A stretch of DNA of 64,000 bases from contig JACKGY010000005.1 in assembly GCA_020639295.1 (NCBI GenBank), positions 310,001 to 374,000 on the forward strand, in the 5' to 3' direction. This DNA is from Planctomycetota bacterium. Lineage in GTDB: Bacteria; Planctomycetota; GCA-002687715; DRQF01. A program made the position numbers and the translations under genes. Every line of letters starts with the position of its first letter. Position 1 is the stretch's first letter. Positions 40,323 through 48,304 of this stretch are shown piece by piece. The notes under the pieces were generated by a model that was given only the letters and a program-made list of their open reading frames with translations, was not told the DNA's origin and ran no database searches.

Positions 40323-40553
40323 TCAGGGCCGCTGGGCGCGCTTGCTGGCGAACACGAGTCCGAAGATCGTGCCGCCGATGAGCAGGAAGGGCAACGAGAC
40401 CATCATCACGATCGAAGTGAACCAGCCGTCCTGGGACGGCGCGTTCTTGGCGGAAGCGACCGCTTCCCGGCAGTTCGGTCAGCCATAGGCGGCGCCGCCC
40501 GTGAGGGCGATGCCGAGGGCGACGACCACCAGGAAGAGCAGGACGCGGCGCAT
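40323..40553 (-). CDS. Candidate small membrane selenoprotein (UPNC motif, in-frame TGA)
   Basis: A 76-codon gene read through one TGA at 40481-40479. Its ATG overlaps the ctaB stop (TGATG), so translation is coupled. Residues 1-20 are a signal or membrane segment (RRVLLFLVVVALGIALTGG). Codon 25 is TGA in the context AAYG-U-PNCREAV. After a short loop comes a second membrane segment (about 46-69, SIVMMVSLPFLLIGGTIFG) and a basic end. From memory, planctomycetes have a small protein near cox genes with CPxCK, a loop, and an SIxFMxxxP membrane helix; here the first Cys is replaced by TGA. A hairpin with a GGUC loop follows 11 nt after the TGA. If read as Sec, the UxxC would be a redox centre, perhaps for oxidase copper or disulfide handling. 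Alternatives: a mutation or sequencing error from TGC. Confidence 0.7.
40452..40467 (-). promoter_or_regulatory. SECIS-like hairpin downstream of the in-frame TGA
   Basis: On the minus strand, GGAAGC-GGTC-GCTTCC forms a perfect 6-bp stem with a 4-nt loop. It begins 11 nt after the TGA, with the loop guanines 17 nt after it. Bacterial SECIS elements bind SelB just downstream of UGA. They have an apical loop beginning with G, about 16-37 nt from the UGA; E. coli fdhF has GGUC in its loop. The bulged U of the E. coli element is not obvious here. Confidence 0.6.
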
Positions 40554-41440
40554 CAGACCCGGTCCACCACGAGCAGGGTCATCAGCAGGGTGATGTGCAA
40601 GATGGTGCCCTTGAGGAGCAGGGCGGCCACGGCGCGGTCACGCCGGCGGTGGAACAGGATGCCGAGGCCGAACAGGCCGAGGCCGAGGAGGAGCGCCCCG
40701 GAAGCGTAGACCAGACCGGCCTGCTCGAGGCCGTAGGGCAGAAGACTCACCAGCACCAGCAGGGCCGCGTTGACCAGGACCTGACGGGCGGTGCGCTCGC
40801 CGGCGGGGTCGACGGCCGAGAGCATCCGGTAGCCGGCGCCGGCGTAGTCGTCCTTGAACAGCCAGCCGATGGCGAGGAAGTGGGGGTACTGCCAGATGAA
40901 GAGGATCGCGAAGAGGACCCAGGCCTCGACGCCGATCGTCCCGGTCACCGCAGTCCAGCCCATCATCGGCGGGATCGCGCCCGGCACCGCGCCGACCGCG
41001 GTGTTCCAGGGGCTGAGGCGTTTCATCGGGGTGTAGAGCAGGACGTAGCTCAGGACGCAGAGGCCGCCGAGGACGGCGGTGATGGCGTTCACCCCCAGGG
41101 CCAGCCAGGCCGTGCCCAGGACCGACAGGGCGACGCCGTAGACCAGGGCCTCGCGCGGCGCCACCATCCCTGAAGGCAGCGGCCGACGGGCGGTCCGGGC
41201 CATGCGCCGGTCGTGATCGCGCTCGAGATACTGGTTGAGCACGATCGAGCCGCCGCCCGAAAGTCCGGTACCGATCAGGAGATGGACGAGGAGACTCCAG
41301 TCCGCCGCGGCCCCGGCGGCCAGGAACCAACCGGCGGCAGTCGTGACCAGCACCACGAGCATGGCTCGCGGCTTGGTCATGATCAGATAGCCCTGCAGTC
41401 GGTTCAGCATCCGGAAGTCGATTTTCTCGCTGACGGGCAC
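40553..41440 (-). CDS. ctaB: Protoheme IX farnesyltransferase (heme O synthase)
   Basis: A 295-residue UbiA-family prenyltransferase with about nine membrane helices, farnesylating heme B to heme O for the terminal oxidase. The first Asp-rich motif is NQYLERDHDRRMART, followed by RRPLPSG; the second prenyl-binding region is KDDYAGAGYRML. TKPRAMLVVLVTTAAGW is the typical first helix. It lies downstream of coxA on the same strand (135-bp gap) and overlaps the small TGA-containing gene by one base. Confidence 0.95.
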   Translation of the reverse strand: MPVSEKIDFRMLNRLQGYLIMTKPRAMLVVLVTTAAGWFLAAGAAADWSLLVHLLIGTGLSGGGSIVLNQYLERDHDRRMARTARRPLPSGMVAPREALVYGVALSVLGTAWLALGVNAITAVLGGLCVLSYVLLYTPMKRLSPWNTAVGAVPGAIPPMMGWTAVTGTIGVEAWVLFAILFIWQYPHFLAIGWLFKDDYAGAGYRMLSAVDPAGERTARQVLVNAALLVLVSLLPYGLEQAGLVYASGALLLGLGLFGLGILFHRRRDRAVAALLLKGTILHITLLMTLLVVDRV

Positions 41441-41575
41441 GGGTGAACAATCGGGCCGGCGCCGCGAACGGCCCGGCCCGAGGAATTCGTAGGAAGGCTT
41501 CGGCCGGTTTTAGCGCCCTCCCCGGGCTGGTCCAAGAAACGCGACTTTCTGCCGCAGGCCAGCCCCCTTCTCAGC

Positions 41576-43384
41576 TCAGGAATGGATCTGCGCCTGGACC
41601 ACCGGGGTGCCGTCCTCGATGTGCTGGGGCGCGTAGTCCTCCTTCATGTCCGGGTGGCTGTACTCGTAGGGCCCGCGGTAGACCGCCACCGGGCCGGCGA
41701 AGTTGCCGTGCGGCGGCGGGGTCGGCGTGGCCCACTCGAGCGAGTTGGCGCGCCAGGGGTTGTCACCGCACTTCTTGCCCCGGTACATGCTCCAGAACAG
41801 GTTGAAGAAGAAGGGCAGCTGCGCGAAGCCGAGGCAGATGGCCGAGACCGTCATCACCACGTTCGCCCAGTGGAAGTCCTGCAGGTACTTGTAGCCCGCC
41901 TTGACCGACTCGTCCCAGGCGCCGACCGCGATCCGTCGCGGGTGCCCCTGCGTGCCGACGTAGTGCATCAGCATGAAGGTGCCGTTCAGGAACAGCAGGG
42001 TCAGCCAGAAGTGGAGCTTGCCCAGACCCTTGTTGAACATCCGCCCGAACATCTTCGGGTACCAGTAGTAGATCGCCGCGAAGATCGCCATCACGGTCGA
42101 GGCGAAGACCACGTAGTGGATGTGCGCGACGATGAAGTAGGTGTCGTGGATGTGGATGTCGACCGGGGTCGCCGCCATGAAGATGCCGGAGAGACCGCCG
42201 ATGATGAACATGCCGACGAAGCTCAGCGCGAAGAGCATCGGCACCTCGAAGTGGATCTGGCCGCGCCAGAGGGTGCCGAGCCAGTTGAAGACCTTCACCG
42301 CGCTGGGCAGGGCGATGAACATCGTGGCCACCATGAAGGAGAGGCCGAGGTAGGGGTTCATGCCCGACTGGAACATGTGGTGGCCCCAGACGACGAAGCC
42401 GAGGCCGGTGATCGCGCTCATCGAGTAGATCATCGGCTTGTAGCCGAAGATCGGCTTGCGGGCGAAGGTCGCCAGGATGTCGGAGACGATGCCCATGGCC
42501 GGCAGGACCATGATGTAGACCGCCGGATGGCTGTAGAACCAGAACAGGTGCTGGAACATGAGCACCTGACCGCCGCCGGCGCGGGCGGTCTCGCCCATGG
42601 CCGCGGGACCGGTGATCACCTTGCCGGCGGCGACCAGGCCGTCCGGCACGAAGAAGCTGGTCCCGGCGACCCGGTCGAGGAAGAGCATCAGCACCGTCGA
42701 GCCCAGGACCGGCGTCGCCAGCAGGGTCAGGATCGAGGTGATCAGGATCGACCAGACCACGAGGGGCATGCGGAAGAGGGTCATGCCCGGCGCGCGCAGC
42801 TTGAGGATCGTGGTGATGTAGTTCACCGCGCCCATGATGCCCGAGAAGCCGGTGAACAGGACGCCCAGGCCCCAGAGGTTGACGCCCTGTCCCTGCTGCA
42901 ACACGGCCAGCGGTGGATAGGATGTCCAGCCGCCGCCCGAAGGGCCGCCCTCGACTAAGAAGCTCGCCAGGAAGAAGACCGCGCCCGACAGGAACATCCA
43001 GTAGCTCCACATGTTGAGCCGCGGGAAGACCATGTCGCCGGCGCCGATCATCAGGGGCACGCACCAGTTGCCGAAGAAGCCGACGAGCAGCGGGATGATG
43101 ACCAGGAAGATCATCACCGAGGCGTGCATCGTCATCGACGCGTAGTAGTTCTCGGGCGAGAACTTGCCGAAGATCGGCACGTTGGAGAAGGGCCAGGCGA
43201 GCTGCCAGCGCACGCCCACCGCCAGCGCTCCTCCCAGGAGGAAGAGCAGGATGCCGGTGAACAGGAACTGCTTGGCGATCATCTTGTGATCGACCGAGAA
43301 GAGGTACTTCGAGGCGAAGCTCTCCTCGTGGTGCCCGTGCCCGTGGTCACCGTGTCCGTGATCGGCTGCTGCCGCTGCGTTCAT
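41576..43384 (-). CDS. coxA: Cytochrome c oxidase subunit I, A2 type
   Basis: A 602-residue catalytic subunit with about 12 membrane helices, reducing oxygen and pumping protons. Ligands: H87 (low-spin heme, TMHAS), H286 and Y290 (CuB and cross-linked Tyr, YSHPAVY), H335/H336 (CuB), H421 and H423 (VAHIHYV, high-spin and low-spin heme). YSHPAVY lacks the D-channel Glu of A1 enzymes (HPEVY) and has Tyr-Ser instead, the mark of A2 oxidases. The N-terminus is unusually His-rich (residues 9-19). It lies 47 bp after coxB in the cox operon. Confidence 0.97.
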   Translation of the reverse strand: MNAAAAADHGHGDHGHGHHEESFASKYLFSVDHKMIAKQFLFTGILLFLLGGALAVGVRWQLAWPFSNVPIFGKFSPENYYASMTMHASVMIFLVIIPLLVGFFGNWCVPLMIGAGDMVFPRLNMWSYWMFLSGAVFFLASFLVEGGPSGGGWTSYPPLAVLQQGQGVNLWGLGVLFTGFSGIMGAVNYITTILKLRAPGMTLFRMPLVVWSILITSILTLLATPVLGSTVLMLFLDRVAGTSFFVPDGLVAAGKVITGPAAMGETARAGGGQVLMFQHLFWFYSHPAVYIMVLPAMGIVSDILATFARKPIFGYKPMIYSMSAITGLGFVVWGHHMFQSGMNPYLGLSFMVATMFIALPSAVKVFNWLGTLWRGQIHFEVPMLFALSFVGMFIIGGLSGIFMAATPVDIHIHDTYFIVAHIHYVVFASTVMAIFAAIYYWYPKMFGRMFNKGLGKLHFWLTLLFLNGTFMLMHYVGTQGHPRRIAVGAWDESVKAGYKYLQDFHWANVVMTVSAICLGFAQLPFFFNLFWSMYRGKKCGDNPWRANSLEWATPTPPPHGNFAGPVAVYRGPYEYSHPDMKEDYAPQHIEDGTPVVQAQIHS

Positions 43385-43431
43385 GTCCGAAACCTCACAT
43401 TCTCCAGGCCCGTCGTCGGACCCCGGTCATC

Positions 43432-44274
43432 TCAATTCGCGCTGAACTCGCTCGGCGGCCAGAAGCGGAAGATCTCGGTCGACGAATCCGACAGCGCGTA
43501 GTCGATCGGCGCGTTGGCGGCCGAGAGCTCGCGGTCGCGGGCCTCCCAGTCCTCGTTGGCGAGGATCTCCATCTCGCCGCGCATCGTGTAATGCGAGGCT
43601 CCGCAGAGCTCGGCGCAGGCGATCTCGTAGTCGCGCTCGGAGCCTTCGCGGGCCTGGAACCAGGCGGTGATGGTGAGCCCGGGGACCAGGTCCTGCTTGA
43701 AGCGCAGCTCGGGGACGAAGAGGGAGTGGATCACGTCGACCGAGCGCATCTGCAGCACGACCGGGCGGCCCGAGGGCACGACCAGCTTGCCGTAGGTGTA
43801 ATCGTCCTCGGTGCCGAACACGCGGTCGGGCCCGGCGTAGCGGAACTTCCAGGCGAACTGCTGGGCGAGGACGTGGACCTCGACCGCGTCGGGGTCGTCC
43901 GTGGGCATCCGCGACGGGAACTTGATGTCCTGCCAGATGCCGAACTGGAGCACCGCGATCAGCAGGAGGAAGGCCGCCGGCGTGATCGTCCAGATCAGCT
44001 CGGCCCGGTGGTTGCCGGTGGTGTAGTGGGCCTTCCCGCCCTCGCGCGCGCGGTACTTGATGATGAAGTAGATCAGCAGGCCTTCGGTGCCCAGGAACAC
44101 CAGGCCGGTCACCGCCAGGATGACGTAGAAGAGCTGATCGATCTTGTCGCCGTTGTCGGAGATCGACTCGGGCAGAAGGAAGCCGTGCTCGGCGAAGGCC
44201 GGCATCGCCAGCGTCGCCACGAGGGCGAGCGGGGCGACGAGGCGGCGGAGGGTCGTCTTCAGGATCGGGATCAT
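43432..44274 (-). CDS. coxB: Cytochrome c oxidase subunit II
   Basis: A 280-residue subunit carrying the CuA centre that accepts electrons from cytochrome c. A signal peptide (cut near PAFA before EHGF) is followed by two membrane helices (about 47-70 and 95-115) and a cupredoxin domain. CuA ligands: the His in VIHSLFVPELRFKQD and C220, C224, H228 and M231 (CAELCGASHYTM). QQFAWKFRYAGPD is the aromatic entry region. There is no fused cytochrome c domain. The start ATG at 44274 lies 11 bp after the upstream lipoprotein stop. Confidence 0.96.
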   Translation of the reverse strand: MIPILKTTLRRLVAPLALVATLAMPAFAEHGFLLPESISDNGDKIDQLFYVILAVTGLVFLGTEGLLIYFIIKYRAREGGKAHYTTGNHRAELIWTITPAAFLLLIAVLQFGIWQDIKFPSRMPTDDPDAVEVHVLAQQFAWKFRYAGPDRVFGTEDDYTYGKLVVPSGRPVVLQMRSVDVIHSLFVPELRFKQDLVPGLTITAWFQAREGSERDYEIACAELCGASHYTMRGEMEILANEDWEARDRELSAANAPIDYALSDSSTEIFRFWPPSEFSAN

Positions 44275-44285
44275 GTTCTCGGCTC

Positions 44286-45194
44286 TCAGCGGGTGAACTG
44301 CGCGGTCAGGGACGCCGCCTTGCCCGCCTCCACGCTGATCGTGGCGGGCGCGCAGGTCATGTCGGGACGTTCGTGCAGGAAGCTGATCTCGTAGTTCCCC
44401 GGCGGCAGTCCCTTGATCTCGAAGTTGCCGTCGTCGTCGGTGAGGGCGAAGTAGGGATGAGCGAAGATCCGCACCGGCGCCACCATCCAGGGATGGATGT
44501 CGCAGCGGAACTGCGCGGTCAGCTCGGCGTTCTCGAGGTTGCCGACGAGGTTCTGCTGCTTCGCCGTCTGGGTGGTGTTCGGGACCTCGTTGCGCCGACC
44601 GGTGAAGTGGAAGTTGTGGCTGGTCTGGTCGTCGTTGACGATCCGCAGTTCCTGTCCGGCCATCATGGTGAGCACGTGGGGCATGTACTTGCAGCCCCTC
44701 TGCTCGAGCAGGGCCGGCGTCGTCGGCAGGCCGAAGTCGAAGCGATTGAAGCCCCGCGAGACGTAGACCACGACGTTGCGCAGGCCACCGGCGCCGGAGA
44801 CGACCAGGTCCTCGGTGAAGACCTCGTGGTTGGCCGAGCACCAGGAGTCCTTCGAGATGTCGAGCTTCTTCTTCTTGGCGTCCTGACCGCCGTAGGTGAC
44901 GCGGCCCTTCAGGCTGCCGCTACCCGGCACCTGGCCGTTCTTGATGGCGTCGGCCGCGGTCACCTCGAGGGCGCCGCTCGCGGGGCCGAAGTCGCCGTCG
45001 TCGCTGGCCAGGACCGGCCCGGTCGACTCGCCATCGTTCGGCGCCCGGTACCGGGGGTCGCCGGCGGCGGCGCGATACTCGGCATAGGTGTGGGGCCCCC
45101 GACGCCGCGGTCCTTTGTCGCAAGCAGTCAGGGGCAACAACAGGACCAGCACCATGAGGGCCGAGCCGATCGCTCCCGGATGGCCTCGCAGCAT
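44286..45194 (-). CDS. Cupredoxin-like lipoprotein at the head of the cox operon
   Basis: A 302-residue lipoprotein (lipobox LPLTAC, C25). After a low-complexity linker comes a plastocyanin/methylamine-utilisation-like domain. GRVTYGGQDA is its first strand, NDDQTSHNFHF offers a His ligand, and CDIHPWM (C231, H234, M237) gives a type-1 copper-like Cys-His-Met set. A carboxypeptidase-regulatory-like beta segment follows (TDDDGNFEIKGLPPGNYE). It may carry electrons to, or copper for, the oxidase encoded next. A promoter (TTGCAG-17-TATTGG) lies upstream. The copper role is inferred. Confidence 0.72.
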   Translation of the reverse strand: MLRGHPGAIGSALMVLVLLLPLTACDKGPRRRGPHTYAEYRAAAGDPRYRAPNDGESTGPVLASDDGDFGPASGALEVTAADAIKNGQVPGSGSLKGRVTYGGQDAKKKKLDISKDSWCSANHEVFTEDLVVSGAGGLRNVVVYVSRGFNRFDFGLPTTPALLEQRGCKYMPHVLTMMAGQELRIVNDDQTSHNFHFTGRRNEVPNTTQTAKQQNLVGNLENAELTAQFRCDIHPWMVAPVRIFAHPYFALTDDDGNFEIKGLPPGNYEISFLHERPDMTCAPATISVEAGKAASLTAQFTR

Positions 45195-45513
45195 TTCCTC
45201 TTTCTCCTTCGCTCCCGCGCCGTCGCCATGGTCGGAAGTCTCTCAGGCACCGATACCTGGAGCGTCGGGCCCTGGGTCTTCCGGAACGCTGGGGGTCTTC
45301 GCGGCCGATTCGGACGACAGATCGCCCACCAATACACCGAGTCCCGGGAATCTGCAAGCGAGGACTCGGGCCGACGCGCGCGGCGCTTGCGACAATTTGC
45401 CGCATCAGGGGCACGCGCCGCGGCCCCTGGGCCCCGAGGGTGGCCCTCGCCCTTCCCTGGCCCGGTCCCGAGGCGGGCGCTACGATGGCCGGTTCCAAGA
45501 CCCGGAGGGAGCG
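45195..45513. other. Divergent control region between the cox operon and sco
   Basis: About 320 bases without a gene, separating the leftward lipoprotein-coxBA operon from the rightward sco gene. It holds the minus-strand promoter at 45329-45357 and the sco ribosome binding site (GGAGGGA, about 45504). I did not find a convincing plus-strand promoter or a riboswitch. Confidence 0.5.
45329..45357 (-). promoter_or_regulatory. Promoter of the cox operon
   Basis: On the minus strand, TTGCAG (45357-45352), a 17-bp spacer and TATTGG (45334-45329), about 135 bp upstream of the lipoprotein start. The -35 element is identical to that of the bc operon promoter near 58.5 kb. Confidence 0.5.
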
Positions 45514-46200
45514 ATGTCCGCGTCACGCCGCACCAACCTGTTGATCATCAACGTCGTCCTGATCGCCACCCTCGGCCTGGTCGCCCTGGCCACCTACCTG
45601 GTCACCGAACAGAAGCGGGCCGGGAAACAGCGCCAGGTCGACCGGAACATCCAGGCCAACCCGCGGGGCGAGCACGGCACGACCCCGCTGGGCCTCGATC
45701 TCGATCTGGGCCTGACGATGCCGGATTTCCGGCTCGAGGCCGCGGGCGGCGGCGAACTCGCCCTGGCCGACCTGGCCGGCAAGGTCTGGGTGGCGGACTT
45801 CATCTTCACCAATTGCGCCGGGGTCTGTCCTCAGATGAGCGAGATGGCCGCCCGCCTCCAGGAGCGCACCGCCGACCTCGCCGACTTCCGGATCGTCAGC
45901 TTCAGCGTCGACCCGGAACGCGACAGCCTCGGTCGCCTCGAGGAATACGGCAGCCACTACGGGGCCGAACCGGGCCGCTGGTTCTTCGTCCGGGGCCCGG
46001 TGGCGGAGATCCGGCGGATCGGCGGCGAGGGCCTCAAGCTGCTCGACGGCGACGACATCCTCACCCACTCACCGAAATGCGCCCTGATCGACCGCAGCGG
46101 CAAGGTCCGCGGCTTCTACAGCGGCGCCGGACCCGAGCGCGCGCCGGAATTCGACCGGCTCGAGAAGGACATCCGGACCCTCTGCGCGGAGACCGAGTGA
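45514..46200 (+). CDS. SCO1/SenC family copper chaperone
   Basis: A 228-residue membrane-anchored thioredoxin-fold protein that helps load CuA of oxidase subunit II. The N-terminal membrane anchor is at about residues 9-30. The copper ligands are C101 and C105 (NCAGVCPQM) and H185 (LTHSPKCALID). The ATG at 45514 follows GGAGGGA; longer frames have no such site. It is divergent from the cox operon and 4 bp ahead of the DUF420 gene. Confidence 0.93.
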   Translation: MSASRRTNLLIINVVLIATLGLVALATYLVTEQKRAGKQRQVDRNIQANPRGEHGTTPLGLDLDLGLTMPDFRLEAAGGGELALADLAGKVWVADFIFTNCAGVCPQMSEMAARLQERTADLADFRIVSFSVDPERDSLGRLEEYGSHYGAEPGRWFFVRGPVAEIRRIGGEGLKLLDGDDILTHSPKCALIDRSGKVRGFYSGAGPERAPEFDRLEKDIRTLCAETE

Positions 46201-46204
46201 GACG

Positions 46205-46627
46205 ATGATCGACCTCCTCCCCAGCCTGAACGCCACCCTGAACGCGACCGCGACCATCCTCCTCCTGATCGGCTGGCGCCTGGTGCGGACCGGGCGAGTC
46301 GAGGCCCACAAGAAGGTGATGACGGCGGCGGTCGTGGTCTCGGCCCTCTTCTTGGTCTCCTACCTGACCTACCACTCGCTCGGGGAGGAGAAGCGGTTCG
46401 CCGAGCAGGGCATCCTGCGGATCGTCTACTTCATCATCCTGGCGACCCACATCCCCCTGGCCGGCCTGATGGTGCCACCGATCCTGGCGCTGCTCTGGTT
46501 CGGCTATCACGACCAGATCGACCGGCACCGCAAGCTGGCGCGGATCACGCTGCCGATCTGGCTCTACGTCTCGGTGACCGGCGTGCTGATCTACCTCTTC
46601 CTCTACCTGCTCTGGCCGCCTGCCTGA
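46205..46627 (+). CDS. DUF420 family membrane protein
   Basis: A 140-residue protein with four predicted membrane helices. Typical DUF420 features are NATLNATATILLLIGW, the AHKKVMTAAVVVS loop, YHSLGEEKRF, ILATHIPLAG and YLFLYLLWPP. The conserved His residues could bind copper or heme. The family is often found with sco and cox genes, and a role in oxidase assembly (CtaM-like) is plausible but unproved. It starts 4 bp after sco. Confidence 0.85.
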   Translation: MIDLLPSLNATLNATATILLLIGWRLVRTGRVEAHKKVMTAAVVVSALFLVSYLTYHSLGEEKRFAEQGILRIVYFIILATHIPLAGLMVPPILALLWFGYHDQIDRHRKLARITLPIWLYVSVTGVLIYLFLYLLWPPA

Positions 46628-46635
46628 CCGGAAGC

Positions 46636-47307
46636 TCAGGGCAGGAGGAAGCCGAGGAGGACGAGCCAGACCACGCCGATGAAGTGCCAGTAGATCATGC
46701 AGTTGCCGCAGGCGTGGCGCAGCCGGGCGAAATCGTCGGCCCGCCCCGCGCCGACGACGCAGCGACCGAGGTAGATCAGGCCGAAGCCGACGTGCAGCAC
46801 GTGCAGCCCGGTGATGAAGTAGAACAGCGCGTTGAAGTTGCTCGACGCGATGCGGGTCAGGCTGCTGGCGGAGATGTCGCGCCAGATGCTGCCCTGTGAG
46901 ACGCAGAAGGCCAGGCCGAGCGCCAGGGTGAGGGCGAGCAGCGCGCGGAAGCGCGCCCGATCTTCCGGTCGGGCCGCGGCCATGGCGAGAAAGCCGGCGA
47001 CGCTCGAGGCCGCGATCAGGGCGGTGGAGAGCCACAGCGGCCCGCGCATGTCCGGGTAGTTGGGCGGTGGCCAGCTACCGAGCTGGTCACGGAAGATCAC
47101 CAGGGCGGAGATCGCCGCCGAGAAGAACATCACGATGCTGGCGCAGAGGAAGATCACCGCCAGGCGTGAGGCGGAGAGCGGCGGTCCGCCCTCCTGGGGC
47201 GTCTGGCCGTCGCCACCACCCCCGCCGCCGCCATCCCCGTCGTCGGGAGGCCAGACGTCGGGCGGACGGACACGGCTGCGATCTTCGGTGACGGTGGCTG
47301 CGGACAT
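46636..47307 (-). CDS. Cytochrome c oxidase subunit III, first copy
   Basis: A 223-residue subunit III family protein. A Pro/Gly-rich cytoplasmic N-terminus (about 1-50, with a run of Gly) precedes five membrane helices. ISALVIFRDQ, FNALFYFITGLHVLHVGFG (typical of subunit III) and YWHFIGVVWLVLLGFLL at the end support the call. The ATG at 47307 was chosen over an upstream ATG at 47400 that lacks family sequence. It is convergent with the DUF420 gene. A second subunit III gene is at 58776. Confidence 0.88.
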   Translation of the reverse strand: MSAATVTEDRSRVRPPDVWPPDDGDGGGGGGGDGQTPQEGGPPLSASRLAVIFLCASIVMFFSAAISALVIFRDQLGSWPPPNYPDMRGPLWLSTALIAASSVAGFLAMAAARPEDRARFRALLALTLALGLAFCVSQGSIWRDISASSLTRIASSNFNALFYFITGLHVLHVGFGLIYLGRCVVGAGRADDFARLRHACGNCMIYWHFIGVVWLVLLGFLLP

Positions 47308-47620
47308 GGGGCGGATGATAGTCCAGGGCCCCTTCCGCCGCCAGAACCCTTCGCCGGCCCCGGATCCGATCGCGGTCGGAACGATCGACGATCGCCGCAA
47401 GTCAGGTCTCCGACCGGAGCTCGGCCGATCCCGACCGGCGGGATGGCCGGCCCCGTGCTTGCCGCCTCCCCCGTTTCCTGCTATTTCCCCTGCGAAAAGG
47501 CCATCGGATCAGGAGATCCGTCCCGCGACGCTCGGCCCGCGGATCTCCATCAAGGACCACCAGAGCAATACTGGAACCAGACGCGCCCGGTGGGCCGGGA
47601 CGGCGTCAAGGAGGAAAGTG
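47308..47620. other. Divergent control region between subunit III and peroxiredoxin
   Basis: About 310 bases without a gene. A weak plus-strand promoter candidate is TTGCCG (47459-47464), a 17-bp spacer and TATTTC (47482-47487), which would serve the peroxiredoxin gene. AGGAGG (47609-47614) is that gene's ribosome binding site. Confidence 0.35.
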
Positions 47621-48208
47621 ATGACCGCACGCGTTCAGCATCCGGCGCCGGACTTCAAGTGCCAGGCGATGATCAACGGCGAGTTCAAGGAGCTCAGCCT
47701 GGGCGACTTCAAGGGCAAGTACGTGTGCTTGTTCTTCTATCCGCTCGACTTCACCTTCGTCTGCCCCACCGAGATCCTCGCCTTCAGCGACCGTTCCGAC
47801 GAGTTCAAGGCGATCGGTGCCGAGGTCGTCGGCGCCTCGATCGACAGCCACTTCAGCCACCTCGCCTGGTGGAAGACGCCGCGCAACGAGGGTGGCATCG
47901 CCAAGGTCACCATCCCGCTCCTGGCCGACACGACCAAGCAGATCTCGCGGGACTACGGCGTCCTGATCGAGAACGCCGGCATCGCGCTGCGCGGTCTGTT
48001 CATCATCGACCCGGAGGGTGTCGTCCGCCACATCACGATCAACGACCTGCCGATCGGCCGCTCGGTCGACGAGGCCCTGCGCGTGATCCAGGCGCTCCAG
48101 TACCACAAGGAGCACGGTGAGGTCTGCCCGATCAACTGGAAGCCGGGCGCCGCGACCATCAAGCCGAACCCGAAGGACTCGAAGGAGTACTTCTCGAAGA
48201 ACGCCTGA
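47621..48208 (+). CDS. Typical 2-Cys peroxiredoxin (AhpC/Prx1)
   Basis: A 195-residue peroxidase that reduces hydrogen peroxide and alkyl hydroperoxides. The peroxidatic Cys is C48 (FTFVCPTEI) and the resolving Cys C169 (HGEVCPINW), as in typical 2-Cys enzymes. The C-terminus continues to YFSKNA. The ATG at 47621 has GGAGG 6-10 bases upstream; the longer frame from 47060 is spurious. It is an independent unit with a strong terminator after it. It may use a thioredoxin rather than AhpF, as no ahpF is seen here. Confidence 0.95.
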   Translation: MTARVQHPAPDFKCQAMINGEFKELSLGDFKGKYVCLFFYPLDFTFVCPTEILAFSDRSDEFKAIGAEVVGASIDSHFSHLAWWKTPRNEGGIAKVTIPLLADTTKQISRDYGVLIENAGIALRGLFIIDPEGVVRHITINDLPIGRSVDEALRVIQALQYHKEHGEVCPINWKPGAATIKPNPKDSKEYFSKNA

Positions 48209-48230
48209 TCACCGGCCACCGATAACCAGG

Positions 48231-48263
48231 AAACCCGCCCGACTCGCACGATCGGGCGGGTTT
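48231..48263 (+). terminator. Rho-independent terminator after peroxiredoxin
   Basis: A 12-bp perfect stem (48231-48242 with 48252-48263), 9-nt loop, and tail TTTCTTCAT, 22 bp after the stop. Confidence 0.85.
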
Positions 48264-48304
48264 CTTCATACTGGGCCCTCCCCCTGGAGAGGAAGGGAGG
48301 CCCG

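Noticed and set aside
40479..40481. The TGA as an ordinary stop giving a 24-residue peptide
   Set aside because: The frame continues with a PNC motif and a membrane helix to a proper stop, and a SECIS-like hairpin follows. An error or mutation from TGC remains possible and is stated as the alternative.
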